This document shows positions 1 to 11,577 of a DNA stretch of 64,000 bases, piece by piece. The stretch's first letter is position 1, and each line of letters opens with the position of its first letter. The stretch is from Dactylonectria macrodidyma (lineage: Eukaryota > Ascomycota > Sordariomycetes > Hypocreales > Nectriaceae): contig JAGMUV010000025.1 of NCBI GenBank assembly GCA_020744425.1, positions 930,001 to 994,000 of the forward strand. Reading direction: 5' to 3'. The position numbers and the translations under genes were made by a program. The notes beneath the pieces are model-generated. The model searched no databases and was not told the origin of the DNA. It saw only the letters and a program-made list of their open reading frames with translations.

Positions 1-2207
1 GCATGGTATGGGTAAGCTCAGGATGGCGAAGCTTCATTTCGACCCGGCTCCGATGCGGGATCGCGGTTGATGGCGTCACATGACTGAATGACCATCTTCT
101 TTGCTCCGGAGGCCTCACATCCCCACAGAGGGCTAGAAAAAACACCACAAAACAGCGAGAACGAAGTTTTGAAATCGAAGGAAGCGACAGCCCCGAATTA
201 CGCCTGCCTGTGGTCGCAATGGCCTCCACGGATTGCAATGCTCCCCCCGGCATTGAATTGACACCCATGGAAGCCAGTTGTGCCCTCAGAGTAGGCCCCG
301 TGGATCTGTTAGCCGGACAGGCTTGCGAAGACGAAAGTCTTTTGCCCATACCTAAACACCGTTCTTATGAAGAGGCTTTCGACCTGATGCTATGGTTATT
401 TTGCATGGGGCGCAAGTTACCCCATGGGTTCGGGTCATCACAGCGCCGCCTCCCCCGTCCCGACCCAGTCGGGGCCAGGGCTCCGTGGGACGTGCACGCG
501 TGCACGGTTTACTAAGTGATCCTAAATACATGTTGATCAACCAATTGATCAACATATACAGATTATGCGGTGTAATTGATCGGAGCCCTGGTCGGGGCTG
601 CTTTGACGGGCCGGCAACTTCGACCTGCAGACCGTGCTTTGCACCTGGCTGTTCTTATCCTTGAACGGATGGGCTGCTAGGATTCGGCGGTCCGTTGGCA
701 GTTGGGGGTTTGCTCGCGTAACGAAGACAGGCTTGGGTCAATGTCTTGGGTAGGTGTTGTCGCTGGTTTAGTATAGCCAAATTGTACAAACTCCGGCTGG
801 AATGTCGGTGCTAGGTCAGTGCGAATGCGAGGGTCGGTCTTGATGGCATGTGAGATGCCGGGGATCATGTCGATGCGATATGCGATCTGTTTTGCATTAG
901 TCATTGGAGCAATAGGGGGTTAGAAGCTGGACCAAGCTGGACGATATCTGAAATCTATGCACTATGTCGCAGCCACGCTACTTGTGGGCGCCTGTATGTC
1001 AGCAATCCCAGTGGGAGCGGACGCTCCCTACCCGGAGGGGGGGGGAGCCGTTCACTGACCGGGAAAAAGCACCCTTGATTAGGAAGATGCTATATTTATC
1101 GATAGGCGAATTTTACTATAGCTAGAAGTAGCTAGACACAAACTCTGACCCTGATCAATAACCTTGAAAGTTTTATGGGAGCGGACGCGACTATGGGGAT
1201 TGCCGAAATATAGGCCCCCACAAGTAGTTTATAAGTGGCTCAAAGAGAAATAAAATTTCTACTAAAAGCGGACTTTCATTTCGGGTTCCACTATGCCAGC
1301 CCATCTTCCAACAAATAACATATCAGCAAGTCCGTTCCAAGCTTCATCGTCGGTTAATCACAAAGCTTGCCCTGTCAAAGAACCATCCACCTTCCTGGCT
1401 GAGTCTGCTCCCCAGCCTCGCCGGACCTCCCTGTTCCTCATAGTGTTTTGAAGGGCCTCAATCCCTGGTACGTGTCAGTAATAGCAATCAGCCAGCGATT
1501 GACCGCGAATTGGGGCAGCCCTGGCCGCCTTGTGCCACAGGGCGATCTCGCTTTGGCACTGCCTCCTTTGTTGGACAGGGCGGGTGCGGCTTCAACACTT
1601 CTCGGCACAGTGTTGCGATTCCATGGCCGGCATCTCAAGGCACCCACATCCCATTGTTCCATAGTCCCTTGAATCAACCAACCTCTCTTCGATGATCTCA
1701 GATATGACGAGATATTGATGACCCGAGATCCGCAACATCAAATGGCCACGGGATAACAAGTTGGTTACGATACAGGCATGTCGTTGCTGTATCACCGCCC
1801 GACAATCGTTAACGTCCTTTCTAACCATTCCGCAGAGTAGCTGGATGCCGCAACGGAAGATCATTAGAAGAGGCCTGAATATCAGGTAACTAAGCCCATA
1901 ACGGAGTGAGACCCCGCACAAGGTGGGCTTGAGTCAAGCCTAGACCAGTTGCAGGGATCTTCAAATGGAAGGTCCTTGGCGATCCGGCCCTCTGACTCCT
2001 AGTGACCGTAAGACTGCATATGAGTTGGTCCGACTGAGAGACAATATTTAAGCTTGCCATGACGAGGCCAAATGAAAGGTCAAGCGATTTTCCCGCAATT
2101 TGTCTGATAGGAAAGTAAGACCAGTCTTTGGTAAGTACCTGTACACACCTTAAGATGAGGCAATATCCTAACCTCTTAGCTCACTACCATTACACTATTC
2201 GTACAAG
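1..2207. other. No supported gene; intergenic
   Basis: I see no convincing coding region here. The open frames are short, overlap on both strands and carry no recognisable motif. The stretch ends in the promoter of the small secreted-protein gene. It contains the inverted-repeat structure described separately at 475-591 and two direct copies of GGGAGCGGACGC near 1015 and 1179. The segment 1013-1028 is a near-perfect short palindrome followed by a G run. Confidence 0.5.
475..591. repeat. Inverted repeat with an inner perfect palindrome
   Basis: CCAGGGCTCCG at 475-485 recurs as its reverse complement at 581-591. Between them lies a perfect 11-bp palindrome with a 4-base loop (ATGTTGATCAA / TTGATCAACAT, 530-555). 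The arrangement resembles a small decayed palindromic element, but I see no target-site duplication and no second copy in this window. Confidence 0.45.
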
Positions 2208-2756
2208 ATGAAGATCAGCACTCTTTTGGTCTTTGGCGCGGGAATTGTCCCCTTCGCAAACGCTGAATGCAACTATCACGACATGGGCTGGTTTAACCGC
2301 AAATGGCGTCTCAGCACATACAAATCCAATAACTGCATCTCCAAAACCGGCGACTGGACGCGCAAAGGCTTCGGTACATGGTGCATCGACATCCCCAACA
2401 ATACAAAATCCTTCATCTTCAGCGTAGGAGGCGGGTACAACCCTGCCAACTTGGAGGACTGCACCATCTTCTTCCAGACGAAGGGAAACTGCGGCGGAGA
2501 CAATGTCGGGAGATCGAGGGGCGAGTGGAAGAGGAGTTCGTTAAGCGCCAAGGGGCGCAAGATGAAGGGCGCTTATGTTCAGTGCACCAAGCTTATCCAA
2601 AAGCGTGACGGGGAGGGTCAGACGGCGGCAGATAGGAAGTTTGTTCGGGATGATGATGGGGAGTGGTTTGAGGAACTGGAAGATGGTAGCTTAGTTAAGG
2701 CTGATCTGTTTGCGGGGGATCTTGAGGATGAAACGGAGGAGGCGGAAGAGGCTTAA
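2208..2756 (+). CDS. Small secreted cysteine-containing protein
   Basis: This single-exon gene encodes 182 aa. Residues 1-19 form a signal peptide with a hydrophobic core and a likely cut after FANA. The mature part has six cysteines (21, 43, 59, 85, 95, 126), enough for three disulphides, and aromatic-rich stretches between them. A dibasic KR at 132-133, shortly after the last cysteine, is a plausible Kex2 site. The remaining C-terminal ~50 residues are very acidic (runs of D and E) and lack cysteine, so they may be a removable propeptide. I do not recognise a family. Size, secretion signal and cysteine pattern are those of fungal small secreted proteins or effector candidates; that role is inference. 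The start is chosen because the signal peptide begins at this ATG. Confidence 0.75.
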   Translation: MKISTLLVFGAGIVPFANAECNYHDMGWFNRKWRLSTYKSNNCISKTGDWTRKGFGTWCIDIPNNTKSFIFSVGGGYNPANLEDCTIFFQTKGNCGGDNVGRSRGEWKRSSLSAKGRKMKGAYVQCTKLIQKRDGEGQTAADRKFVRDDDGEWFEELEDGSLVKADLFAGDLEDETEEAEEA

Positions 2757-2947
2757 GTGGTCACAAGGGGAGCCTCTGGACAGGATAAGTCCGACCACCC
2801 ATTTATAGATTAGGGGCTTAGCTGACCGCCCCACTTACAACCGCGTCAACTACAACGCGTCTCTAGCCACATGCGTTTCTTCCTTCAATAACACTCAATT
2901 AGTCGATTCAACTTATTTTCCTATTTTCCATACCTAAACACACCCAA

Positions 2948-3129
2948 GAAGACCTCCAAGTAGCTATTCAAGATGCTAGAAATAGCGCAGCAATGCGAAG
3001 AGCAGCCAATCAGCACGGCGTTCCCTATTCAGCCCTACGCAGCTGGCTTAAAGATGTAACAAGCAGTAACGAAGCCTACAAATAGCGTCAGCTGCTTTCT
3101 AAAGCCCTTAGCGAATTACCCGTTACATA
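2948..3129 (+). pseudogene. Relic of a pogo/Fot1-type transposase N-terminus (HTH)
   Basis: From 2948 the + strand encodes ~36 codons reading EDLQVAIQDARN and then AANQHGVPYSALRSWL. This matches the pipsqueak-type helix-turn-helix that opens pogo/Fot1 transposases of fungi: regularly spaced Ala/Arg, then GVP-S-L-x-x-W. The frame continues through a TAG at about 3085 to a second stop at 3127-3129 with QLLSKALSELP, as in the segment after the HTH in this family. Everything downstream (DDE catalytic domain) is missing and replaced by very AT-rich DNA, so this is a dead fragment. Confidence 0.6.
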
Positions 3130-3600
3130 AAATATAATTTAAATTTATAATAAGCTTAAAATATAATAAATATATGGCTTTTATAAAGCTTTTATTATAT
3201 AATAATTTTACTTTTTAATATCTAGCTTTTTAATTTAGCTTTTTAATAACTTAATATATTTTAAATAATTAATTAAAATAATACAGCTTATATTTTAATA
3301 TAATAAAGACTCTTTTTATTTTAAATTACTATTACTTTAAGCTTAAGTCTTTAGCTTTTATACTATTATTTATTATTAGTTATTTTTTATTTTTTTTACT
3401 ATTTAACTTTTTACTTCTTTTTAAACATATATTACTAAAGATTATAACTTTAATAAAGCATTTATTAAAGTGTATAAATAAAAATGAATTAAGAAGTTAA
3501 ATTAAGTACGGTTTTATTTATTATATAATGCTATTTATTTTACTATTATTATTATAGTTAACTATTAGTATATTAAAATATCTATTTAAAACTGCACTTA
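3130..3600. repeat. AT-rich patch, probably RIP-degraded repeat
   Basis: This ~470-bp block is almost entirely A and T with TTA/TAA-rich words and no open frame of note. It directly follows the transposase relic. Its composition is like the large AT-rich block at 28.4-40.9 kb, and it breaks sharply back to normal composition near 3600. The likeliest reading is the RIP-mutated remainder of the transposon. Confidence 0.5.
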
Positions 3601-4020
3601 AAATTTCACCAAGTCCCACGCAACACAGCGATAACCCACCTCTCATTTTCCGAGCTGATTGACCCACTATCTAATAAAAGCGCCAACCGAGATGCCCTTG
3701 TCCGTGAACAGGATAAAGCCACGTAGGTGGGAAGGATGCAGGTGAGGGGAAAAGGCGAAAGAGGGGGAAAATGGAAAAACTGATCTTCAGACATTTTCGT
3801 GGCTATGCATGTTGCATATTGAATAGTCTCCGCCAACCTGTTAAAACAAAGGAAGACGCAAGACTTACAAGCAATTCAAAGTCAGGTCTCAAGTCTCAAG
3901 TTTCTTAAAACTCCATTCGTCTTTCTGCGAGGTGCGATAAATTTCCTAATTTTTATTGCTTTATTTATTTTATTTATTTTTGAGGATATTTTATTTCCGG
4001 TTCGCGGTTCCTGAAGGACA

Positions 4021-5850
4021 ATGAGACTCATCAACGCCGCCACAGTCCAGCTCGAAGAGTTCTATGGCGACGCCATCCCCGAGTACGCCATCCTCTCGCA
4101 CCGCTGGCTGGATGAAGAAGTGTCCCTACAAGACCTGCAAAGCGGCGCAGGGACGAGCAAGGCCGGTTACCGCAAGATCCAGCTGTGCTGCGAGCAGGCG
4201 GTGCGCGATGGGCTCTCGTACGCCTGGGTCGACACCTGCTGCATCGACAAGACGAGCAGCGCGGAGCTGACCGAGGCCATCAACTCCATGTACGCGTGGT
4301 ACCGCGAGTCAGCCGTGTGCTACGCCTATATCTCGGACGTCACGGGCAGCAGCGCAGGCGAAACGTTTGAGAAGAGCGCCTGGTTCACGCGCGGCTGGAC
4401 CCTGCAGGAGCTGCTGGCTCCGGGCGAGGTCGTCTTCTACAGCACGGCGTGGGAGCGGCTCGGCACTCGCGACGACGGGGCCCTGACCGGCCGGATCGCC
4501 CTCGCGACGGGCATCGACGAGGCGGTGCTGCGCGGCGACGCGGGCATCGGGGAGCGCAGCGTCGCGCAGCGCATGTCGTGGGCGGCCGGGCGGACGACGA
4601 CGCGCGCCGAGGACAGCGCCTACAGCCTGCTCGGCCTCTTTGGTGTCAACATGCCCATGCTGTACGGAGAGGGCGGTGGGCGGGCCTTTGTGCGGCTACA
4701 GGAGGAGATCATGAAGGCATCCGACGACCAGTCCATGTTTGCGTGGGCGTACTCGGCACCGTCGTCGACCAACACCAACACCAGTCGAGGCGATGACGGT
4801 GATGCCGCCGCCGCTGCGACCACCATTGCCGACGACGGCAGCCTCCTCAGCGGGCTCCTCGCTCGCTCGCCCGCCGCCTTTGCCGGGTGCGGCGCCGTCG
4901 TCGCCTCACGCCAGAAATGGAACCACCAGCCGTACGCCGCCACCAACCGCGGCTTGTCCCTCGAGATGCCCATGGTGCCCTGGGGTATGGAGACGTTCCT
5001 GGCCGCGCTCGACTGCGAGGTGGAGGGTGAGCCTGATAGCCGCTTCGGCATCTACATGCGCATGCTACCCGGGGAGGACCAGTTCGCACGGATCTTGCGG
5101 CACGGGGAGGACGACTCGGTGGCCTCGACGAAGCCGTTTGCGCAGAGCCTGGCGCCCACCGTCAAGTACCGCAAGGCGTACGTCCAGCAGCGCGGGGACG
5201 CGGCGTCGAGAGGAGGGCGCAGAAGGGAGAAGGTCAAGCCCAAGTCTGGCGATGCCGCCGCCAACACTACGACTCTTGTTATTCGCAACTCTGCTCCCAA
5301 CGAAGCAGCAGCGGCGGCGGCGGCGGCAGCAACTCCCGCACCGGCGCCGGTACCCGTCATCACGCCCATCTACGGCTTCTATATCCGCAGCCTGCCCATG
5401 CGGCTCATTACCGCCCAAGACCCGCAGGACCAGAGCTACCCAATCTCGGAGGTGACGACGGTACCGGGCGGGGAGGCATGGGATGACACGCAGCGCATCG
5501 TGACCCTGCCGGCTGGCGGCAGTGGCACCGTGGCCGTCATCTGGCTGCGCGGCAAGGAGGACGACCGCGTGCGGTCCAACGCGGTCAAGGTGGGCTTCGA
5601 CGGCGACTTCAACCCCGTCGTGCAGTACGGCGGCATGCTGGGGAGCCCCGGGGCGCGGGCGTACGCATCGGACTCGTACGAAGGCCAGATGCACCCGTCG
5701 TGGATGACGGTGCCGCGCAGCGACTACCTCTTCCGCGGCAACCGCAGCACCGGCCTGCTTGTCGACACGTACCCGTGGCGCGTGAGCCTCATCTGGGCCG
5801 TCGTGGGAGGGGACAAGGCAATGTGGGTGCTGGACATCGAGAAGAAGTAG
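4021..5850 (+). CDS. HET-domain protein (heterokaryon-incompatibility type)
   Basis: This intact single-exon gene encodes 609 aa. The N-terminal ~135 residues carry the three HET blocks (PF06985): YAILSHRW at 22-29, AWVDTCCIDK at 67-76 and GWTLQELLAP at 124-133. Then comes the segment usual in HET-E/HET-D relatives (TRAEDSAYSLLGLFGVNMP, a YGEG box and DQSMFAWAY), which aligns with the DUF8212-like region after many HET domains. There is no NACHT or WD40 part, so it belongs to the short class. The C-terminal half is less conserved, with an Ala/Pro-rich low-complexity stretch around residues 425-445. In this family the HET domain acts as a cell-death effector triggered by allorecognition; the partner here is unknown. 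The gene is GC-rich, unlike the AT-rich patch just upstream, and shows no lesions. Confidence 0.92.
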   Translation: MRLINAATVQLEEFYGDAIPEYAILSHRWLDEEVSLQDLQSGAGTSKAGYRKIQLCCEQAVRDGLSYAWVDTCCIDKTSSAELTEAINSMYAWYRESAVCYAYISDVTGSSAGETFEKSAWFTRGWTLQELLAPGEVVFYSTAWERLGTRDDGALTGRIALATGIDEAVLRGDAGIGERSVAQRMSWAAGRTTTRAEDSAYSLLGLFGVNMPMLYGEGGGRAFVRLQEEIMKASDDQSMFAWAYSAPSSTNTNTSRGDDGDAAAAATTIADDGSLLSGLLARSPAAFAGCGAVVASRQKWNHQPYAATNRGLSLEMPMVPWGMETFLAALDCEVEGEPDSRFGIYMRMLPGEDQFARILRHGEDDSVASTKPFAQSLAPTVKYRKAYVQQRGDAASRGGRRREKVKPKSGDAAANTTTLVIRNSAPNEAAAAAAAAATPAPAPVPVITPIYGFYIRSLPMRLITAQDPQDQSYPISEVTTVPGGEAWDDTQRIVTLPAGGSGTVAVIWLRGKEDDRVRSNAVKVGFDGDFNPVVQYGGMLGSPGARAYASDSYEGQMHPSWMTVPRSDYLFRGNRSTGLLVDTYPWRVSLIWAVVGGDKAMWVLDIEKK

Positions 5851-8800
5851 TGAAAAGATGCTGTGTAGGGACTCTCTGTTGTCGTAGTGGGATGATTACC
5901 GTATATAAAATGAAGGACCCCTCGAACCATGTGGTCATTGAACAGGGGAGAAAAACCCCGTGGATGAGAAGCGAAGAGATTTCCTAGGGTATCTTCTTCA
6001 TCACCAACCCCATAGGACTGACTGGCACTGGTTCCTTAACGATTGTGGCCGTTTTGCGGTAAGTGGTATGCTGAGACTGTTTCCTTTCAAACAACAAAGA
6101 CCGATTCGAGAGAAGAGGAAGAACAAAGGTAGCCTGCAGGCCACAACGGCGTCGTTTTGACACGGGCGCTCCTGACGATTAGAGCTACGACGTTGATGTT
6201 TGCAAAGCCCTACGCGCCCTGCTCAGCAGTACACGCCTTCTGGAGTTTCCTGATGATATGGCAATGCATATACGGATGGGAGACGCAGCAAGAATCTTCA
6301 GATAACGTAGAGAAGAGAGCAGGATCTATATTTACAGCACAACAAGCGGTATTATAGAACTACAGTGTAAAGAGTTATATGATCATTCCTTGCCGATTAA
6401 TGGCGTGTATATCGTGTGCTTTTATATACACCCTTCCTTTGATATTCGTTTATATTGACTAGAATAGAGGTAGCAATGTGCCGCCTGTCCTGTAGCGTAA
6501 TCACATACCACATCTCCTTGAGTGCGCGAAGGCATATTGGATGTAGCCGCCCCACAAGAACGTCAATACATTGAGGGACCTCAAAAAGCCGCCACAGCTA
6601 ATTTTCTATGTATCCAATTCAGCCACTTCTCACATCATAGACATGGCACCCCAATTGAGCGTCAAAGTCAAAGCCGCCGCGGCGGCGGCCACAGCAGTAG
6701 TGGCAGGAGCAGCCGGGTCAACAAGGAAGCTGGATATCTAATGCAGCTACAGGTATCTAGGAGCCGCCGTGAGCAAGACGCAGATAGCACCTACAGACCA
6801 GATATCAAGCCTACAGGCGCCGTAGCCAGCCAATTTGAACCGTTTAACGTCCCAGACTGTGATTTCCTTGTACGGCAGCCACTGCCACCAACGCCCCTAC
6901 AGCTATTTCAACAATTTCTTCCTGAGTGAGGCTCCGGCCCCAGAGCCGGGTCCAGGCCCGGCTATTCAATCTAGCAGTTATGATCGTCAGAATCGTTAGA
7001 AATCAACGTCCGTTGCAGAGGTGTATCTAGCTAGGCATCTTGATATATATGACCCTACATAAGGAATATCGATATCAGGACCATTAGAAGGCCTTAACAG
7101 CAGATAATTAGGTTCTTGATCATCTAATTATACAGCCCATGACCTTTGACCGTTTTTCCTTGCTGAAAACACCTGACGGTTGGCCTCGACGAGACAAAGG
7201 AGATCGGCCGACGGAAGCGAAGATGGACGTTCGGACAGGGAATTCGGCCATCTGACGGTAGGCCTGAATCCAGACAAATGGTAAAACGCGCGGGGAACAG
7301 AATGTCAGTGGGCCACGAAAACGACGTAGCCAGTGTGGAAAGACCAAAATGCTCGTGTTTGGTGATGACGGAGATGGAACGAGTAGAATTGAAATTAAGT
7401 TTGGCTGGTGAATGGTCAAGGTCAGGTGCTCGAAAGGAAAGCCAGCCTGAGACAGGTTTCAGTCAGGTACTTTGGCCGGCATCCTGAGGCAACTGCTGGC
7501 CAGGCTGCGGACAACTGCCATGTGGATTTGAGAGTTCTAGACGTCTGGCCAATGGATGTAACTGAACTTGCTACCCTGTGGGCGTCAAAATCTACCATGG
7601 TGAAGGTAATTGCCACTTGGCATCAAAATGAACTCGAGTGAATGGGCTATGGCTAGCGTCAAGGATGACGAAGCTCCAACAGAGGAGGTTGGCGTGCGGA
7701 AGATGGAGCAATGTGATTCCATTGCTTTGTAACCAAGCTGATACTGACGTGTGTTCGGGATGGAAACAAGACGTTTTGCGTGGGATGGGCACTAAGTGTG
7801 TTGGTGTACCGTGGGTGAAGGCGTGTTATGGTGTGAGAGACGAGCGAGCCGTTGCACCAGGAAATCTTACGGTTCGTAAGCACTGCGGAAAACGATGTGC
7901 ATCTGTGGTACAAGCAACCAGAGTGTTAGAGCAAAGAGAACTGCAACACCCAGCTTCTGGGGCCGGCCAGCGGCATATATATTCATCTTGATTTAAGCTT
8001 CCCATCTGGAATGGGCTGGAAATGCTTGATCTTTGGCAACTGTGGAAACATTGTGTTTTGAGATGCTTAAACTTGTGAAGAAACTGTGTTTTTTGTCTCT
8101 GTTCCAGCAGCAACACACTCGCCCTCAATGGAGGGGACAGCCAGATACTATAGAACTGGGACGTTGATGTGGGGCACGATGAATGATGGAGATGTGCAGC
8201 TGGCGTGTTCAGGATGCAGTTGGAGCCTTTCGGCACCGTCCAATGCCTTGTCCACTGGGTTGTTGTTGAAATCTGGATCGTCTTCCATCGTCTAGAGCTC
8301 TTTGATGAGACTCTCGAGGCGGCAGAGAGAGGAATCGGGCGAGCGATCGGACGGCAACCCGAAGGAATCCTGGGCCCCGACCCAGATGCAGATGAAGAGG
8401 GCTGAGAGGATGAGGTGAATCCCGAAAGAGACGGTAAAAGCGGTCACCTATGATGACTAAGAAGTCACTTGAGCTTCGTCTCAGGATTCCAAACCAGTCT
8501 GTCGGTCTCGGATCTTCAGGCCAAGAATTAAGACACGCTCTGATGCCTATATCACTGATATCTACGAAGGCAGCCAGTGCAGATGGGTGGTATCGAGACA
8601 CTCTGTTCCTTTGTCGGAGTTGTGAAATGCGTATCGTTACTGGGCATTCATGCCGCAGATTTCAGCCGTGAAAACATCGACTAATAAACTCGACAAACAT
8701 CGAGGCAGCCCGGAAGATGCCTTTTGGTCCAGTAAAGGGTTCGGCTCAGCCCCGATAGCCCAGCCCAGGGCTATCCGCCCGGACAAGGGATGGACACGGC

Positions 8801-10230
8801 AAAGGTTAGCTGCTGAATTTGATCACTAAACTTTAGAGCAGTTCTCTGTCAGATGTCATTACCCCGGCTCCGTTGTGCGGCCATGAGGCCCCGGCGCAGT
8901 CGTGGTGCTAGAAACCGCCCAATGACGAGCCAGCCCAACCGAAGGCCCCGGGCTAGGCCCCCCCCCCCCCCCATCTGATGTTGGATCTAATACATCACCA
9001 AGGCATCAGAGTCAGCTGTCTTCACGCCCCTTTTACACAGCAGCCCTACAGAATTCAGTTGGGCTGCCAATTCCGACCAAACATTGCCAGTTTTTTTTTA
9101 AACCCTCTCGTACCTCTAAAGGATAGATCAGGGCAACACAATAATTAATAACCACAATAATTGTCACCCAATAGAGACATCGTACCCAATGTCGCATTAC
9201 ACAATAACATTAAGCCGACCAAATAGTCCCCCCCAGCTTCTATACATGTTGTATGTGTATGCCCGAGCTTGGATCTTGGCGATGGTAGGCTGGGCGGGGG
9301 GGAGGGGGCCACCCATGCTGCAAATTGCCTTGGCAATTCCATCCCAGCGAGCAAAACGCGGGGAATCGCATCGTTCTCCGACCCAGCATCGCCCTAGTAG
9401 AGAGCCACCAGAAGACGTCACCAAGAATATTCTGCGTACCTAGTACAGATTAGACAGCCGTTGCTCCTCATGAGTCATGAGCTTGCATGACAAGTCTTCA
9501 CCACAGAGCAGCCTCGCAGTGACATTCGTAGTGGTCTGGAAGCTTTTTGGAAGCCCGAGCGTCGAAGAAATCCGTCAAAATAAAGGGGTTTGGGACAGGC
9601 GGCCTGGTGACTTGACCGTTTGAGGACAAGTGGGTGGGCGAGAAAGGTGCGTTCACGTACGGATAGAGATCAGTAGATAGTATTCGTAACAGCTGACAGC
9701 TGATCATGTAGCCCCTGCCGACGCAGCCGCCCATCCCTTGCTAAGGTCAAAACCCCACAAGCTACGGCCAACGGGGAATAGTGGGGATGTGGTGATGGAT
9801 GCCGACAATGTGGCACTTCACACTTCCCCCACAAACTGCCCTGACAGTTTGCACAGCTCTGACGCCACCATATTTCCCCCCTCAGAGCGCAAACTGTCAC
9901 CCGCCGAAAGCGTCCTTTTTTGGCCCAGGACGTAAGTTAGCCTTCTATGGCCGAAGAACGATTTGTTTCCCGGACTTGGGCTTCAGCGGGGACAGCTGTT
10001 CGCGCTTCACCTTCGATTTACTCTTATGCTCCATTCGCCCCTCTGTCGCCTCGCGCCCGCTTCCTTTTGTCTCGCTCCCCACACTGTCGCCCCACCTCGC
10101 CGCCTCCAGCAGAGCATCAGCATCAGCATCAACATCAGCATCATCGCCTACAATCCTCAGGTCTCCCTTGCCATCAAGGAGGATAGTTTCTGTCCTGGTA
10201 CGCAACGCTGCCGATGACCCTGCGATAATC
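5851..10230. other. Long intergenic stretch, no gene I can support
   Basis: I find no complete gene in about 4.4 kb. Candidate frames (for example 6522-6929 + and 8209-8601 -) lack family motifs. A short minus-strand run near 8290-8442 reads like a membrane segment followed by a hydrophilic tail and sits behind a plausible acceptor, but no upstream exons join to it. A C run lies at 8960-8972 and the small hairpin GATAGCCC/GGGCTATC near 8753-8774. An ATG-headed extension in frame with the next gene starts at 9799 but reads like untranslated leader. Confidence 0.4.
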
Positions 10231-11577
10231 ATGTCGTTGCCTTCGGACGTGAAATTCGGCATAGCTGTCGCCAGCGTCTGCGGCGCCCTCATCCTCTTCC
10301 GGTGCGGCTATCGCCTGCTTTCGCACTGCAAGTCGCACGCATCCTGCCATCGCACCTGGCACGCCGATGATGCCTACATGGCATTCGCTCTCCTTCCTCT
10401 CGCGGGACGGACAGCCTGCATCGCCCTCTCCTTCGTCCTGAATCCCGCCCAGGTTCATCGCGCTGCCACCCAGGCCGACGCTGCAGCCGAGAATCTGACC
10501 GTGGCGCAACTCGACGAGAACCATGTCATGGCGTATAAGTTATTGATACCTAGCCGCATATGTTATGCCTTATTGTACGTTACCTCGATTAACACTACTG
10601 ACTTGTCTCGAATTTTGCATCGACTTTGTCTTCTAACTGACATTGTCAGTCTGTGGTGTTTGAAGCTGTGCCTGCTTAGCTTCTATTCCCGCTTCGTCCA
10701 CGTCCTCCTCTGGGGAAAGGCGGCTTACCTAGCACTCTGGTGGTTTGTGGTCCTCAGCTTTCTCATTATCCTGATTCCCACCCTCGCAGAATGCCGGCCG
10801 CTTCACTTGTATGTTACCATTCCCCATCTCGCTCACCAGAACCTGCCGAAGTGGCTGACGTGTTGTGTATGTAGAATGTGGGACGTCGAGAAACGTATGG
10901 CGCAGTCTACCCAATCCTGGCTCATTGCCAATCAGCGGCTAATGGAACCCCCCCCTCCTAGATGAATGCCAGCGGGCGGTTGGCAACCTTATAACTATGG
11001 CGGCCTTTAACATCGTCACCGATGTTGCCCTGATCATCTTCCCCTTCCCGATTTTACGATATCTAACAATCGACCGCAAGGCGTACGTGCTTCCATCGAG
11101 CCGCTTATAGGTCCAGTATTGATTGCACTCGCTGACGCGTACGTAGGAGACTGCCGCTCATCTTCCTCTTCTGCGTCGGTGGATTTGTTACTATCATCAC
11201 CATCATCCGACTACCCATGATCCTGAACCAGTCAGTATCACAGAGATCCCGCTCACTGGTAAGCGCATCGATACTCCCGTGCTCAGGATAGGATCCATGA
11301 GGCTGAACACGTCAATCCGTAGTGGGCGTCGATTGAAGTCCTCTGCGCTTGCATCGTGGCCAACACAGCGTTCTTCTACGCCCTCTTTAAAGACATTCAG
11401 CGGGGGCATGACTCTCGGGTTGGCAACTCAAGGGATGCTGTCCCAAACAGCTTCTACATACAGAGCATACGATCAACATCGAGGCATGTCCGTGAGTCCC
11501 ATGATTTGGAGAACTTAGCCTTCGACGACACTGTGGGACTTAACGGCAGGCCCATTAGTGTACATTCGGTAAGGTAG
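10231..11577 (+). CDS. PTH11-like integral membrane protein (fungal rhodopsin domain)
   Basis: Six exons give 336 aa: 10231-10574, 10650-10808, 10875-10894, 10962-11082, 11147-11258 and 11323-11577. All introns are GT-AG, 64-75 bases, and the joined frame is open to the TAG. The product has the seven-helix layout of the fungal rhodopsin-domain/SAT4 family (PF20684). There is an N-terminal TM segment, a DDAY motif of the WxxDDY type after it, the CRPLHL motif after helix 4, then CQRAVGNLIT, the hallmark NIVTDVALIIFPFPIL helix, and a late RLPLIFLFCVGGFVTIITIIR helix. The tail is hydrophilic. Family members include PTH11, a plasma-membrane receptor for surface cues. The third exon is only 20 bases and is the least certain join. 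The start is the ATG beginning MSLPSD, in frame with an upstream extension to 9799 that has no signal or domain. Confidence 0.8.

Noticed and set aside
1013..1200. Two GGGAGCGGACGC words as transposon ends
   Set aside because: They are direct, not inverted, short, and no target duplication is visible.
3956..3990. TTTATTTATTTT tract as a telomere or origin
   Set aside because: Simple AT-rich promoter DNA just upstream of the HET gene; no telomeric TTAGGG repeats occur in the window.
5065..5694. Minus-strand frame of 209 aa within the HET gene
   Set aside because: High-GC antisense shadow, rich in Arg/Val, without domain or start context.
9799..10230. N-terminal extension of the first PTH11-like gene
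   Set aside because: In frame but Ser/Ala-rich with no signal peptide or TM segment; the rhodopsin domain begins after the ATG at 10231.
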